Notes: generated by a model not told the origin, from the letters alone. Counted from the first letter of the stretch, positions 1 to 10,796 are shown. The stretch: 64,000 bases of DNA from Thereva unica (GCA_949987705.1 OX465282.1:81394070-81458069), one strand, 5' to 3'. Made by a program: numbers and translations.

Positions 1-293
1 AGAAATAAAACCAACCAATCCTGGTTGCGCGAAGAAAAATTGCACCAGGTGTATACGATGATTAATATCGCTGTTAGAATGTTTACTTGTACTGCGGCAG
101 CAAATTGTACCGCGGTATCAAATATTCGACGATGACTGAGAACAGACTCAATAAGCTAAACCTAAATGGGAAATGAGGTGAAGTTAGTTACCATTGCATA
201 TGAATCTGTGACACCAAAATGGAAGTAAGTGAAAGTTGCATCTATTTCAGTAGAAGTAACGCCTAATTCAATTCTGCGTTACTTTTCATTTAG
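1..293. other. Unassigned leader sequence
   Basis: No open frame or repeat I can support lies here. The stretch ends in a pyrimidine-rich run followed by TTTAG at 289-293, which could be a 3' splice site for the coding remnant that begins at 294. Confidence 0.3.
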
Positions 294-425
294 GTTTGGC
301 CCAATGCTTTGGCTATAATGTGTATTGACGAGGAAACTTTGCAAAAAATTGATATGAACAAAATCATCGATAGATTTGCTGTTGAAAAGTCCGCCGTAAA
401 AATGTACATTCATAATGTACATTAG
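294..425 (+). pseudogene. hAT-type transposase C-terminal remnant
   Basis: A short open frame runs to a TAG at 423-425. It contains ALAIMCIDEETLQKIDMNKI followed by IDRFAVEKSAVK. The pattern LAxxxIDEE...D...IIDxFAxxKS resembles the very C-terminal end of hAT dimerisation domains (ZMYM-like or TTF-type transposases). That domain normally mediates transposase dimers in the nucleus. Only about 44 residues remain, so this is a fragment. The upstream TTTAG at 289-293 could be the acceptor of a last exon, with earlier exons outside the window or lost. What is seen is the frame and stop. The family is recognised from the general motif only, so the assignment is tentative. Confidence 0.4.
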
Positions 426-869
426 TTAGCGCGCAAAATGACTTGTGATTTACTTCTTGAAATATTTGAAAAATGTATTTTTTTGTTTTGTAAATCTTAA
501 TCAAAATTAAAATTTTATTTAATTTTTAACCTTAAATATTTTTTAATTTTTGTAATTACAAAACAGATTTTTATTAAAAAAAAAGGCGGCACTTTGTTGC
601 CTGCCTACGGGCGGCAATTTCGTAAATCCGCGCCTGGGTTCCACTGATTCTAAACTAAACGGTTTAGCACTTTCATGCGGTAAAACACTTTCATACGGTA
701 GAGCACTTTCATTCGGTAGAGCACTTTCACCGTCTCCATCTCACTATCACTTTTATTAAGGTTGCTTAATCATCAATATGTACATATTTAATAGAAACAC
801 AAAAAATTTATTTTCAAATTCAAAGGAATTATATTAATTTATGTATAGTTTTCTATTGTAAAGCCCTTG
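426..869. other. AT-rich spacer with short tandem repeat
   Basis: AT-rich DNA with an A-run at 576-585 followed by a GC-richer stretch at 586-640. No coding signal is evident apart from the 18-bp tandem repeat listed separately. Confidence 0.3.
666..732. repeat. 18-bp tandem repeat, about four units
   Basis: The unit GCACTTTCATNCGGTAGA occurs four times head to tail with small differences, and the last unit is partial. This is a microsatellite/minisatellite-like array with no visible gene. Confidence 0.75.
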
Positions 870-1330
870 GTGTTTTTTCTTCTTTAGGTGCAGTTATTGG
901 ATATAGGCTTTGATTCCCTTCGAGAATGCTCGAAAGCAATATCTCGAGAAGCTATTTTTCGAGTGACCTGCAAATATAATTCTTAATGGGAGCAGCCAGA
1001 GTTTCGGCTTCCACTGCACTCGAGTAGGCTCGGAAGGAATATCTCAAGACTTTATTTTGTAAAAAAACGGCTAGACTGCTGTATATCGCCTGTTTTTATT
1101 GACTTATTACTGTTTTTATTGTAACTTGCTTAGCCTATTTATACAGCCCTGCGGTTACCATAAGAATACAATTATAATAATTGTTAATTCTGAATACTAA
1201 ATTCTATTGTACCTAATAATAAATACCAAATCAGCGAATATTTATAATTTCCTAAAATATTCCCTGATCAGCGAAATTATCTGTCGCAAGTCGTTTTCAT
1301 ATGTGCCCGAGCAAGGCACCAACTTAACAC
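870..1330 (-). mobile_element. Solo LTR, minus strand
   Basis: A 461-bp block with inverted ends GTGTT...AACAC is flanked by the perfect 6-bp duplication CCCTTG at 864-869 and 1331-1336. Read on the minus strand it has a TATA box (TATAAATAG, 1135-1143) and a polyadenylation signal AATAAAG (1050-1056) in the order expected of an LTR. No internal region is attached, so I read it as a solo LTR left by recombination between the two LTRs of an element. The family is unknown. Confidence 0.65.
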
Positions 1331-1336
1331 CCCTTG

Positions 1337-2830
1337 TACATCGTGCATGTACAAGAATGCCACCTTGAACCGGCGCGGCGCCTTGGCGTCGACCTTGCAT
1401 GGACAGACAATGTGCAGTGTCGGGTTAGTTTAGAATAAGTAATATAAGGTTTATCACACTAAATTTTATTTGGGGATAATGAAAGGAATAAATAAGAGAA
1501 ATTCAATATAATTTGACCTACAGTAGTGCACAGAGCGTTTGCAGGTACTATCTTAAATTTGTTGATGCTTTTCCCTGGTGGTTGGTTGCCGATATTCCCT
1601 CGACGGTTTTTTCATTCGTTATTCCTTCGACGTTTCAAGGTGTTCCGACGACACCCTGAAAATAAACAATAAACAACCACAAAGAAAACAAAATTACGTA
1701 CCTAAACATCAAGTATAAACCCACCAAATAAAACCGCCAAATAAAATCACAAATTAGGAGCACCCGTAGTCACCAACTGAAAATCCTGTAAATAAAAACA
1801 AAAACAAAACAATCAAAGGTTAGATAAATTACACAACATACTTCTCTGGTAACACCAAAATTACGTATAAACACCTCCAGCATAAAATCTATATATTTCC
1901 ATCCATCATCCTAAAAAATAAAATAAAAACATATCATAATAAAAATCCAACTTACCTATTTGCGTCCATCTGTTGACAAATGTCAAAACAAGATAGATAT
2001 CCAGACCTGCTGTCTTCGTAAAGGGAGTTTGGAATAACAAGCTTCTGCGAAATAATTTGCAGAATGTAAGAAAACTCAAGTTCGTTTAACTTACCGAATT
2101 CAAATAAAAATACCAATTCAAAAGTACATAAAATATACGTATCAGTCAGAAATTGGGTAGGTGTGCGGCTCATCGCCATTTCAGTAGGGGACCCATGGAA
2201 TACGTTAAGAGGGACCGATAACTATACACAAGTGCCAAGTCAAATAAAATAAATAAATGGTAAATTGAGTAAAAATTACGTTTGTTTGAAGATTAATAAT
2301 ATAATGTTCAATCTCTTCCCCTGCACAAGTATCATTGTTGGTGTCATACAATAAAATAAAGCTATTATGATAACCTTTCAAATGATATATATCACAAATT
2401 GTTACAGTACTGGGGACAAAACGCCCATTCTCCTTTCTTGTATTTAAAAACAAACACTTAAATTCAGCCCTAATCCGGACCGACATCGTCGCAATTAAAG
2501 GCAACATCCAGCAACAGCAGCTAGACAACCATCAACAGTAGCTCCAGCAACGGCAATATTGCTGAACATCAATTTACTCGGTCATAATCAAGAAATTTAG
2601 TCAAGAATGAACTACATATTAATATTAGCCTTAAGTGAATCAATGAATTAAATTAAATAAGTGAATTAAAACCGAACTTGAACTATTAATTTTTTACGTG
2701 AACTAAACCTTACAAGTGTTTTTCTTTAAAAACTTGAAAATTTACTTACGGTGAATGTTAAATATATTAAACTTTATAATTGGAGTATTTTCCTATAAAA
2801 ATAAACTTGTGCTCATTGAAATGTTGATGC
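1337..2830. other. Noncoding or unrecognised retroelement leader
   Basis: About 1.5 kb of AT-rich sequence. Two minus-strand open frames of 75 and 107 codons (1952-2179, 2205-2528) match nothing I know and have biased composition. Phrases such as GATATTCCCTCGACGG near 1590 recur in diverged form near 2905, so part of this may be the untranslated leader of the minus-strand gypsy-type element whose primer site is at 3062-3081. Confidence 0.3.
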
Positions 2831-3061
2831 TTTAAATTGGACGTTGAATCAACTTTCAAATCTACCTACATTGAAGGCACACAAGGTAAATGTTACTGCA
2901 CCGATGTTCCCTCGATGGTTCAACGCAACACTTTTGGTTACACTTGGAAGATACAAAAATCTCGCGCCGTTATATTTTTTTCGAAATCGTTATATTTTTT
3001 CGATAAACCGTCGACTATAAAAACACGATAGGCTTTAATTGCGAATGAACTGAATCTTTTC

Positions 3062-3081
3062 GGATCCTACCGACTGCGCCA
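3062..3081 (-). promoter_or_regulatory. Primer binding site of a minus-strand gypsy-type element
   Basis: On the minus strand the sequence reads TGGCGCAGTCGGTAGGATCC. This is the kind of tRNA-complementary site found directly after the 5' LTR of errantivirus-like Ty3/gypsy elements (compare the site at 51602). The LTR would lie at 3082 and above, and the leader below 3062. Only this 5' end is recognisable. Confidence 0.6.
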
Positions 3082-3290
3082 GTTAAATGACTTGTCGAAA
3101 CAATCAATAAAAAAAATAAAATTTGTTAAATTAATTGTGCAGCACTTTTAACGCTTTTTTGGTCGTTTACTAAATTTCCCGCTAACTCTTGTACGAATAG
3201 TCGACGCTTACAGCTTTTCTTCTAATTCCATAATGGATATTTAGTTGTGAACAAAACAAAAGAAGCGCAGCCACCTACATCTAATATGTG
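3082..3290 (-). mobile_element. Probable 5' LTR fragment next to the primer site
   Basis: By position this AT-rich stretch should be the LTR belonging to the primer site at 3062-3081. I cannot find its outer end or a second LTR. It is bounded by piggyBac coding sequence from about 3300. Confidence 0.35.
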
Positions 3291-3299
3291 ATAAAACCT

Positions 3300-3810
3300 G
3301 GTCATTGGCTCTCAGATATTCTATTGCACGTGTATGCTTTCACGTTCTGGTATAAACCATAGACTCCAGATTTGTTTTGATTGTAGTCTTTGATGGCAGA
3401 AGGTTTTTTAGAATTGTCATTATCAACATCGTTGTCATGATGCATAGTTGAAGGTAGTAAAACACATCTGTTTTTTTGGTACATAGCTAACAATGCTTGC
3501 ATGCTCTCGAAAACAGAATATTGAGGAGTTTATTTTCCTCTGTTTAGCTGTTAATTCAGGCGGAATATCTATTCTATTTTTTCGGAGTATTTCAATATAC
3601 ATAGTTTTCATTGAGTACAAGGTATCAGCAATATCTACACACGTAAAGTAGTTATCAAAAGTTACGCTTTTGTTTTCACCAGTCGATGGTCTTACTAACT
3701 CAAGTACCATACTTGTAATGATGTAGCTGCATCATATCTTTTTCCCAAATAAACTTTTCCTTTCAGTGGGTAGTGATTTTCAGCATCAAATATCTTTGCA
3801 TCATATTCAC
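3300..3810 (-). pseudogene. piggyBac-type transposase fragment
   Basis: Minus-strand frames give a piggyBac DDE transposase C-terminal half in pieces. The first part (near 3810-3710) has KIFDAENHYPLKGKVYLGK. The next (3710-3500) has VTFDNYFTCVDIADTL, which aligns with the catalytic TMDNWF(T/S)S..LA..L segment, and later IDIPPEL and VSYVPKK. The last frame (3502-3302) has STMHHD and SGVYGLYQNVKAYTCNR, corresponding to the LSTMHHD and GGVDxxDQ...YSCNR region. Such enzymes cut and paste DNA at TTAA sites. Stops and frameshifts separate the blocks, for example a stop near 3709 and a frame change near 3440-3500. The gene is therefore dead and lacks its N-terminus, and no TIRs were found. Confidence 0.8.
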
Positions 3811-4109
3811 CTGGTTTTTATGGTATTGGCGAAATGAAAATCTGTCCCTACTAGCTACTAACTGCTACGGTCAAACAAGCTCCAGGTTTACACATTTTTC
3901 GTAAATTAATTTGGAACACATTCGACACTGATAGAAAAATTGTCTTGATTCTGTTATGTAGAAATTTTGAGCAGCACTCAAAATTAGTGTTAATTTCCAA
4001 TTTAAATTTCCAAAACTATTTCCGATCTTACCTTCCTTTAACGCAACACTAACCCACCCATTGAACCCCAAAATAGTAAGGCCTGAGCGTCCCACAACAT
4101 TGGGAAGCG

Positions 4110-4240
4110 GAAGATTTTCATCCCGAACGAATTAGAAAACTGAAAATAAAGAGAACTCATCCGGGGATATCTCATCATCTCTGAATGAACAAAAATCCAC
4201 ATAAGCAAAAAACAACCAAAAAGGTACAAAACCTAGAGGA
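4110..4240. repeat. Copy of the CATCCGG-GATATCTCATCATC dyad repeat
   Basis: This segment carries one good unit and a degenerate one of the repeat that forms a three-unit array at 59268-59440. The shared features are the phrase CTGAAAATAAAGA and the dyad around GGATATCTCATCATCTC. It is followed in both places by A-runs and by a related zinc-knuckle segment, so both loci appear to come from one element family. Confidence 0.6.
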
Positions 4241-4359
4241 AAAAGAAACCTGAAAAGGAAAGAAAGAAAGTGAAAAAAAAAAAAAAAAAAAAAATACGAA
4301 CACAAAAATAAAATTACTTTGTATAATTTTATTCAAAAAAAAAAAAAAAAAAAAAACTG

Positions 4360-4520
4360 GGTCACTCTAGAGCAGTGACGAAGGAGCACACGCTAGCACG
4401 ACCACCTTTGTTCTGAGTTCCAGTCGCCCCGGAATAGCCCCCCGGCTACGACGACGCCTCCGACGACCTCGCTTGACTGGACATGATGGGCCCTCGACCC
4501 ACATATAGCCTATAACCTGC
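4360..4520 (-). pseudogene. Relic of the zinc-knuckle segment also seen at 59590
   Basis: The plus strand CAGAGCAGTGACGAAGGAG and the following GGGCCC...CGACCCACA are shared with 59615-59800. On the minus strand a stub reads CGSRAHHVQS, matching the CGSRAHFVRSC of the 59.6-kb copy but with the final cysteine lost. This copy is shorter and broken. Confidence 0.5.
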
Positions 4521-4909
4521 TATATGCAGGTTCGAACGTCAACATATCGCGGGAGTCCACATTTACCAGCAAATCCCTCAAAACCTTGGTGCAATCATCC
4601 AGGACCTCGCAAATTACAATCGAAACCCCCAAATAATGTAAAACCGACTCAGGAAATACACATACATAATCAAAAACAAATAACCATAGGTGACATAAAA
4701 CTCCAGGTTAAACACAACAACAGAAAACATAAGCTTTCCCATTAACAAACCAAAGCAATTTCCCTCATCCCCACTAAACTACCATGATAAGAGGATCACC
4801 CACTCAAATTATTTCGCGGCGATTCCCTTGTTCCGGGGGGGGGGGGAGTTAAATGTTGGGACAGTTTCAGTTTAATTGGCCCACGTTGAAACTCAATTTA
4901 GTAAAAATA

Positions 4910-5666
4910 GTCCAGTAAATAGGTACTTTTTCTTTGCAAAAAATACCGCACGCGATTTTTTTCACCAAATGATTTTATATATTTTTATGAGCTTAAATTC
5001 AAAATGGCGTCACCCCCACCCTTAAAATGGCGTCACCCCCACCCTTAAAATGGCGTCATCCCCATGCTTAATTTACAGTGAAGGGAAACGCGTTTAATTC
5101 TATATCTCAGAAACTATTCATTTTACGACAAGAATGTTAATCTGTTTTGTAGATAAATAAGTGATTTAACTTTTTTGTTCAGAATTTCTTTTGTAAAGTC
5201 CATATGTTCGGAGTTATGGTGGTTCAAACTTTATATTTCACTTTCTTTGCAGTATATTTCGTTAACGGTTAACTCGCCATAAAAAATCCTTCCTAAGACT
5301 TATAGAACAGAACACACAATTATCTATAATTTTAATCTAATTATTTTTTACGTAGGGCTAATATTACACGAGTTATAGTGCTTTAAGTGCCAAAAAACGT
5401 GAATTTACAAACAGGTTTTTGCAAATATCTTTTTAATTGCACGTTTTATTGCAAAACTGATTATAACATTTTTTATACGCAATTCGCAATTTCATTTCCC
5501 ACATTTTTCCCTCCACGCGTTTCCCTTCACTGTAAGTTAAGCACAAGGGTGGGGATGACCCCATTTTTAATTTAAGCTCATAAAAATATATAAAATCATT
5601 TGGTAAAAAAATCGCGTGCGGTATTTTTCGCATTACGAAGGCCTTTTTTCGACCTATTTACTGGAC
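4910..5666. mobile_element. TIR element, 757 bp, TA duplication
   Basis: The ends GTCCAGTAAATAGGT and ACCTATTTACTGGAC are inverted and flanked by TA (4908-4909 and 5667-5668). The inverted similarity continues with small gaps for about 180 bp, through ATACCGCACGCGATTTTTT and the AAATGATTTTATATATTTTT segment. The left arm contains AAAATGGCGTCACCCCCACCCTT and relatives three times in tandem (5001-5065), while the right arm has it once. No transposase is encoded. The TA duplication suggests a Tc1/mariner-like MITE, but this is inferred from the duplication only. Confidence 0.75.
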
Positions 5667-5786
5667 TAAAAGAAAAGATCTAAATTCTTCAATAAACGAA
5701 TAAACTTTATTATCAATTTGACCGCTAAAGCTTTACAGCAGTGAGCTGCCTTCTGGGTCTTGGTTGAAGTTATGATGATCTTCTTA

Positions 5787-6274
5787 AGGCCCAATTACAA
5801 TGACCGGATTAGAGCGGAACAGAATCGGATTGAACTGTCAAAGTGGTTTTCCAAGTATGCGTTTTCTATTTAACCGATTCCAATGAACGGATTCAAACGC
5901 ATTTGACCGCATCTGTGCCGGATTCGTTTTAGTTTGTTTAGAAATCGCCGGATTGAGCTGTCAAAATTTTGGTAAACAAAAGCTGTGAATGTTTAAGGTT
6001 TTATTTTTTTTTTTGATTTGTTATGTTTTTAAAAATGTTTTCGGACGAGCAGTTAATCGCAGAAGTGAAAGATTATGAAATACTGTACAACAAGGCAAAG
6101 AGTGGATATAAAAATTCCAAGATTAAAAATGAAATGAAATGTTTGTATTTTTGTACACTTTGACGTTTAAATGCGAACTGATCCGTTCATTGTAATCAGT
6201 GCAGTTTCCTATCCGTTCTGATGCGTTCTTTTGACATTTCAATCCGCGTAGATCCGCTCATTGTAATTGGGCCT
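5787..6274. mobile_element. PIF/Harbinger-type MITE, TTA duplication
   Basis: The 488-bp element has inverted ends beginning AGGCCCAATTACAATGA(C/G)CGGAT and is flanked by TTA at 5784-5786 and 6275-6277. A 3-bp TWA duplication with GGCCC-rich ends is characteristic of PIF/Harbinger elements. Internally it keeps a short coding relic (see 6023-6163). Confidence 0.8.
6023..6163 (+). pseudogene. MADF/Myb-SANT-like N-terminal remnant inside a MITE
   Basis: A 46-codon frame starts at ATG 6023 and contains FSDEQLIAEVKDYEILYNKA followed by KSGYKNSKIKNE. The pattern LIxEVxxYxxLYxxxxxxYKN matches the first helices of a MADF (Myb/SANT-like) DNA-binding domain. Autonomous PIF/Harbinger elements and many insect regulators carry this domain. 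Here it is cut after about 35 residues, before the third helix, and runs into unrelated sequence and a stop. It lies wholly within the MITE at 5787-6274, so I infer that the MITE was derived by internal deletion from a Harbinger element carrying this gene, or captured the exon. It is not expected to be functional. Confidence 0.55.
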
Positions 6275-6277
6275 TTA

Positions 6278-7695
6278 ATCCTACGTTTTCCTTTATATAA
6301 TCCTAAACTCTTATTCTAAATTACCCCTACCAAAAATCTCTTCCATGCATATGATCGAAATCATGCCAGCGTTCTTCCGGGTCTTTCCCAATCTTTGAAG
6401 CATTTCGTTTACACGTGCATCGTTCTTGCACTTGCATTCTATGATGTAATTACCCAGCTGTTGTTTATGTTGACGTTTTCGTCGCTGTTACCGTGGCTGG
6501 TCATTAATTATTATTATCGCATGGCTTTTTTGATGGGGTAGTTTCCGATCAAGTTAGAGGGTTGACTTCATTTTTATTGAATTCGCCACACCCAAAGTAG
6601 TAAAAGGCGACATTATCAGCGGTAGGGATCAGTTTTCCGGCAGCTCAATTTTGTCTAGATATATATTTCGTTCATTGAACTTTCAGCTCTTCAAGTACCG
6701 AAAATATGTTATTTCAATATGATCCCAATGTCGTCCCATCCTAATTTTTGGCTTTAAATGTTCGTGAATACTGTATGTATGTAGAAAATATTTTTTTGTT
6801 TTTTGTCAAAAATTTGAAAAAATATCATTTTGAGATATTTCAAAAAGAAAATTTTCAAAGTTTCGGAAAAAGTTTTATTCTAACTAATAATACAATGTTA
6901 CATATCAAATTAAAGCCTCATTAAAGCAGAAGAAATTGGTGCTACTTTCAGCTTTCTATGTCAACTAGTTTTTGAACTAGAGAAATTTAAAGATTTCAAA
7001 ATTTATCAAAAATTTGCGATTTCGGGTTTTTTGAAATTTTATAACTACAAAAATAGAATGCCAAAAAAATCTCAAAAATTGGGTTTTTCTTAGTTTCCAC
7101 CAGAAGAACAAAATTATTTTTTTTATTTGAAGCCCATGAGGTTCAAAATTAATTAAAAATTGGTTGATTTGATATGAAATGACCCCTCTGAGTTATTCAC
7201 TAGAGCTGATGAAGCAGCATGGGGAATTTGGAAATTATCAGTTGGATTAGTAATTTCTCGTGTGATAACTACTTGTTAATTTCCTGGAGCAGCCTTTAGG
7301 CATTAATTCCTATGGAGCAGCTATAAATGCGTTAACTCCGAATATTAGATTGGAGCAGCTCAAAAAGCTTAACTCCTTGGGTTTAGGGAAGTCTTTGCTT
7401 CCCACTCAAACGTCTGTTTTTTAACGACTGACTTTTAATTAATTAGAATGCTCTATTTCTACAAAAATAATTCTATACACCTATACATCAATAAGTTTAA
7501 TTATTATAATTCCCATTTTAGGCAAATTTCAATGGGTTAGGGCACCGGGGCTCAAGAATTTGATGCACCCGTGTGACCTATTTACATTTTTACATTTTTA
7601 CGTTCGGTCTGCATGATTGGTTTAAAAAAACTCGGTCGTGTGACCCGTTAAAAATTTACCTAAGGTGAAAAAATATGATTTTAGAAATATGAAAT
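6278..7695. other. Unassigned AT-rich DNA
   Basis: No supported gene. The A/T-rich stretch at 6770-7180 contains many TTTCAAAATTT-like short palindromes. At 7285-7375 the phrase TGGAGCAGC recurs three times at intervals of about 35 bp. Confidence 0.3.
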
Positions 7696-7811
7696 GTATT
7701 GTAACGAACCACGTTCGTTACTAAGAACTCTCTCTTAGAAAAATACTAAAGTAACCCGTTTCAACTCTAGAAGGCTATTCCTAACAAAGCTTTAGGAAAA
7801 AAAAATATTTA

Positions 7812-8276
7812 CTGCCGGGGCCCAATGAAACCGTCAACGTGATTTTCCATATAAATTGTTGTTGCTTTTGATGGTGAAGGTGTCTTGGATTTAATTTTAA
7901 TTTTGCTGGTCTACCCCTCCACAAGCAAAAGCGCTCTCATTTTTTCGCTCATTTTTTTGATTTGCCTGCCATCTGTTAAAAAAAGTAAACCCTAATTAAA
8001 CAAGAAAGCTTTTACATTTATGTTGGTGCTATAAACCCGCCCACATTTTTGTTGAACAGAAAGTGCGGAAAAATGTACTCGAAGAAGAAGAAGATATTAC
8101 TTTTATATAATTTAATTTGAAACAAATACAAAATAATCAAACAGTTAATTCAATCACAAGTAGACAATGACATTTGTCAAGCAAAAGCTACTTTGACGGT
8201 GACGGTTTCATTGGGCGAGCTCTCACCGACAGTGGTAGGGGAAAATCACGTTGACGGAATCATTGGGCCCCGGCAG
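7812..8276. mobile_element. PIF/Harbinger-type MITE inside the solo LTR
   Basis: The ends CTGCCGGGGCCCAATGA and TCATTGGGCCCCGGCAG are perfectly inverted, and the similarity continues over about 37 bp with two mismatches (the shared part includes CCGTCAACGTGATTTTCC). TTA flanks both ends (7809-7811, 8277-8279). No coding sequence. It interrupts the LTR upstream of its TATA box, so it is younger than the LTR. Confidence 0.85.
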
Positions 8277-8356
8277 TTACTCAGCTGGTTGGGTGATTCT
8301 CCTTTGAAAGCTCACTTCAAAGCGTTAAAGCTTCCCACGCTGACGAGCTTTTCGGC

Positions 8357-8393
8357 TATAAAATAAACGGCTTCACCAGGCTAAAATTCAGTC
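8357..8393 (+). promoter_or_regulatory. LTR core promoter (TATA and initiator)
   Basis: TATAAAATA at 8357-8365 and the initiator-like TTCAGTC at 8387-8393 are about 30 bp apart, the usual RNA polymerase II spacing. Both are inside the solo LTR. Confidence 0.6.
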
Positions 8394-8442
8394 TTTAATC
8401 AGGCTCGTTCCGGAGAGGTCACTTTCTCCGGTCCTAGACCGT

Positions 8443-8655
8443 GTCGTGGTGTACGATCCGGCACGGTCATACTTTGCCCCTCAGGAATGTTGCCGAGGCT
8501 TTGTCGTGGTGTACGATCCGACTATGTGCCGAATTAGCTATTCCTATATCGCGTCGTGGTGTACGATCCGGTACGGTTAGACTACAGACATAACACCTAC
8601 CGACCGAATACCGGAGGAATGTTTCCTGGACCAATGTCGTTGTTGTATGATCCGG
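8443..8655 (+). repeat. Repeated GTCGTGGTGTACGATCCG in the LTR R/U5 region
   Basis: The 18-bp sequence occurs exactly at 8443-8460, 8503-8520 and 8553-8570, with a diverged fourth copy at about 8636-8655. The copies lie just downstream of the predicted transcription start, so each transcript would carry them. The repeat can be read as VVYDP in one frame, but the frame is not kept between units. Confidence 0.8.
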
Positions 8656-9069
8656 CATTGTTCCCGGCAGCATTGCCTATACCAGTGTCGCGGTATGACC
8701 AGATACAAGACCGACACACACACGCACATCCTGCTAGACCATTGACCCCAGGTTACGCACATGTAGAATAGAGTAGTGAGTAGGTAACTGCTTAGCAATA
8801 AATAAGTAGGAAACATGTATTGTAGAGGCAAACCGTAGTCAATTACTCAGAGAGAGCTATAAGAAACCTGTAAACATGTGTCCCGTATTTACTTAGATTT
8901 AAGAGACCTAAATTGTTAGTACATAAGGAATATTTTGAATAAATAAAGAAATTTTATTTTGTAATAAGGTGTTTGTTCTCACACGACCCTGGACAACTCG
9001 AGAGCTCCCGGAAACCCTCCCTTAAAAAATGAGGTTAGAAACACTTCCGACGAAACACCATTACAGTAT

Positions 9070-9827
9070 TATGGGAATGAGTATATCACACTCGATTATT
9101 AAAAGTAACCGGATTATTTGAAATTTTTATAATTTTTGGTTTCTAACAGATTATCTGCACCACTTTCCTCAGATATAGTATTTTGGGTTTTAGTTTCACT
9201 ACTCTTAATATATATTTTATTTGGAAAATTATTTACATTACTTGTATTAATTGGTTGCTCGAAATTATTTGAATTTTTTGTTTCAATTCGTTGGTCAATA
9301 TTATTTAAATTTAATTCACTTTTGCTAACATTAACACTCTGAATTACTTGATACAAATTTTCTTCTACGATATTTTCAAGAGATCTAATCCTAAATAAAC
9401 TTAATCTATTAAAAATATTTGAAATTGGGTAAGGAGCGTGATTAATTTTAGTTTTTTTTTTAGTTTTAGGCTTTAAAAATATTCAAATATCGATTTACAT
9501 TAGGGCAGTCTTCCACACTTTTGGTTTGATGGAGGTTTTTAGCAGATGGACGGAGGTTTAAGAGATTTCTTCTTTTGGCGATGATCCGTCGCAGATTTCC
9601 TCTTGATGTTTTACGATGATCCCTCGTATTGCTGTAGTATTTATTTGTTTCTCTGGACCTTGTTCACTAAATTTGGAGTTTTCACAGCACACTGATCGAA
9701 TTTGATTTAACCCATAATCCGTCGATAATTATTACTGGTTTCATGAAATACGCCGTTTAAATTCCGTTTTATTAATGATAAACCGTCGACTAATTGAGAA
9801 TTTTAGTTAAACTTTAGCAAACAAACT
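9070..9827 (-). other. Leader or degenerate gag region of a minus-strand gypsy-type element
   Basis: This lies directly downstream, on the minus strand, of the primer site at 9828-9845. An 80-codon minus-strand frame at 9114-9356 is rich in N, K, S and E and matches no domain I know. The phrase ATAAACCGTCGACT near 9778 also occurs near 3003, beside the other minus-strand primer site, so both belong to related elements. No gag or pol motif is visible. Confidence 0.35.
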
Positions 9828-9845
9828 CCGTTCTTGACTGCGCCA
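9828..9845 (-). promoter_or_regulatory. Primer binding site of a second minus-strand gypsy-type element
   Basis: The minus strand reads TGGCGCAGTCAAGAACGG, sharing TGGCGCAGTC with the site at 3062-3081. The LTR is expected at 9846 and above. Confidence 0.5.
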
Positions 9846-10475
9846 ATTAAAGTTATTACTTATTAATCATAAAGAAATAAAGGATTTACTTTCAATTTCC
9901 GAACAATTATTTATTTTACAGTTTACAAGATGTTTTTAGTAAGGATTCCGAATCTTACTGATTATTGAAATTTTATTGTATCGACATTACAATTTTTGTA
10001 TATTTAGAAATTATTAATATTTTATGATTATTACCGAAAATTCCGCTAAACATGTCTGCGCATGGCAGAAAATTACCAAGGTGAAAGAATTGAACTTTAT
10101 AAAATTGTTTGTTAAGCCTAAATTGATTTTAATAAAAATATTATTTTAGCGCGAATTTATTGGTGGTCTAATTTACTTCTGTTGAAATGCTTTCGGTTGA
10201 GACTCTTCGATAGCGCTACAGGTACCCAAAACTTATTTACAAGAAATCCTTCGGTTGCATTTTTCTTCCGGGCCTTCAACCTTGGTGAATGAGTCACCTG
10301 TTGGAGCTTGACCCAAGGCTGAGGACGCCGGCGGGAAAAACGCACCCGTCGATTTTTAATTTATTTCGCAAGGCAAATTGCGCGAAATTTTCTTGCAAAT
10401 TTCGTTTGGAGTTTCAGGTTACACTTAAACATTTTGCACGGGACGTTTATCGGCCCCGTGTATTTTTTATGTTCA
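9846..10475 (-). mobile_element. LTR region, related to 60390-60735
   Basis: The block from about 10195 to 10475 matches 60390-60735 in the same orientation: AAGACTCTTCGATCG-like, GCATTTTTCTTCCGGGCC, TTCAACCTTGG, GCAAGGCAAATTGCGC, then GGTTACACTT and CGGCCCCGTG. Its position next to a primer site suggests LTR sequence on the minus strand. The outer end cannot be fixed. Here the hairpin present at 60475 has decayed (AAGGCTGAGGACGCC in place of the second arm). Confidence 0.5.
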
Positions 10476-10796
10476 CAAAAATCCTCTTTTCTGACTAATA
10501 GAAGTTTGAATAGGTCTAAGCTTACTTTTTATTAGATTAATTTCAGCATAAAGAGTTTCCCTATCTTCTAATCTTAAATATTCTATATGTGCGCGTAAAT
10601 ATGAGCGCATAAAATTGAATAAGAATAAAATTGAAGGAAATAAATAAAAACAAAACTTTACATTAACAAATTAATTTTATTACCGTCCGCGGTGAATTAC
10701 TGACATCAAGTGATTTTTAGCAATATTAATTAATTATTATAAGTCAGCCTATTATTGATGACGATCTACATTTATTTCAAAAATAATTTCATATAC
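10476..10796. other. Unassigned AT-rich spacer
   Basis: I see no gene, repeat end or regulatory signal that I can support here. Confidence 0.3.

Larger units (their letters stand above)
7700..9065 (+). mobile_element. Solo LTR (898 bp plus a nested MITE)
   Basis: The sequence begins TGTAACGAACC and ends CACCATTACA. It is flanked by the 4-bp repeat GTAT at 7696-7699 and 9066-9069. A TATA box (TATAAAATA, 8357-8365) is followed about 30 bp later by an initiator-like TTCAGTC (8387-8393), and AATAAA signals lie at 8939-8948. That is the U3-R-U5 order of an LTR on the plus strand. A 465-bp MITE is inserted at 7812-8276. No internal coding region is attached. The short duplication suggests gypsy or a related family. 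Confidence 0.7.

Noticed and set aside
666..732. Short direct repeats as a possible CRISPR array
   Set aside because: The units are contiguous without spacers, and the context is eukaryotic transposon DNA.
2205..2528. 107-codon minus-strand frame
   Set aside because: No motif or neighbour supports it. Composition is biased, and the length is plausible by chance in this AT-rich DNA.
4268..4357. Two A-runs as possible retroposon tails
   Set aside because: No duplicated target or body with defined 5' end could be tied to either run.
8556..8771. 71-codon plus-strand frame with VYDP repeats
   Set aside because: It lies in the transcribed part of a solo LTR, the 18-bp DNA repeats are not kept in one frame, and no domain is recognisable.
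9136..9342. Hydrophobic plus-strand frame that looks like a membrane peptide
   Set aside because: It is the antisense of AT-rich retroelement leader. Hydrophobicity comes from the T-rich composition.
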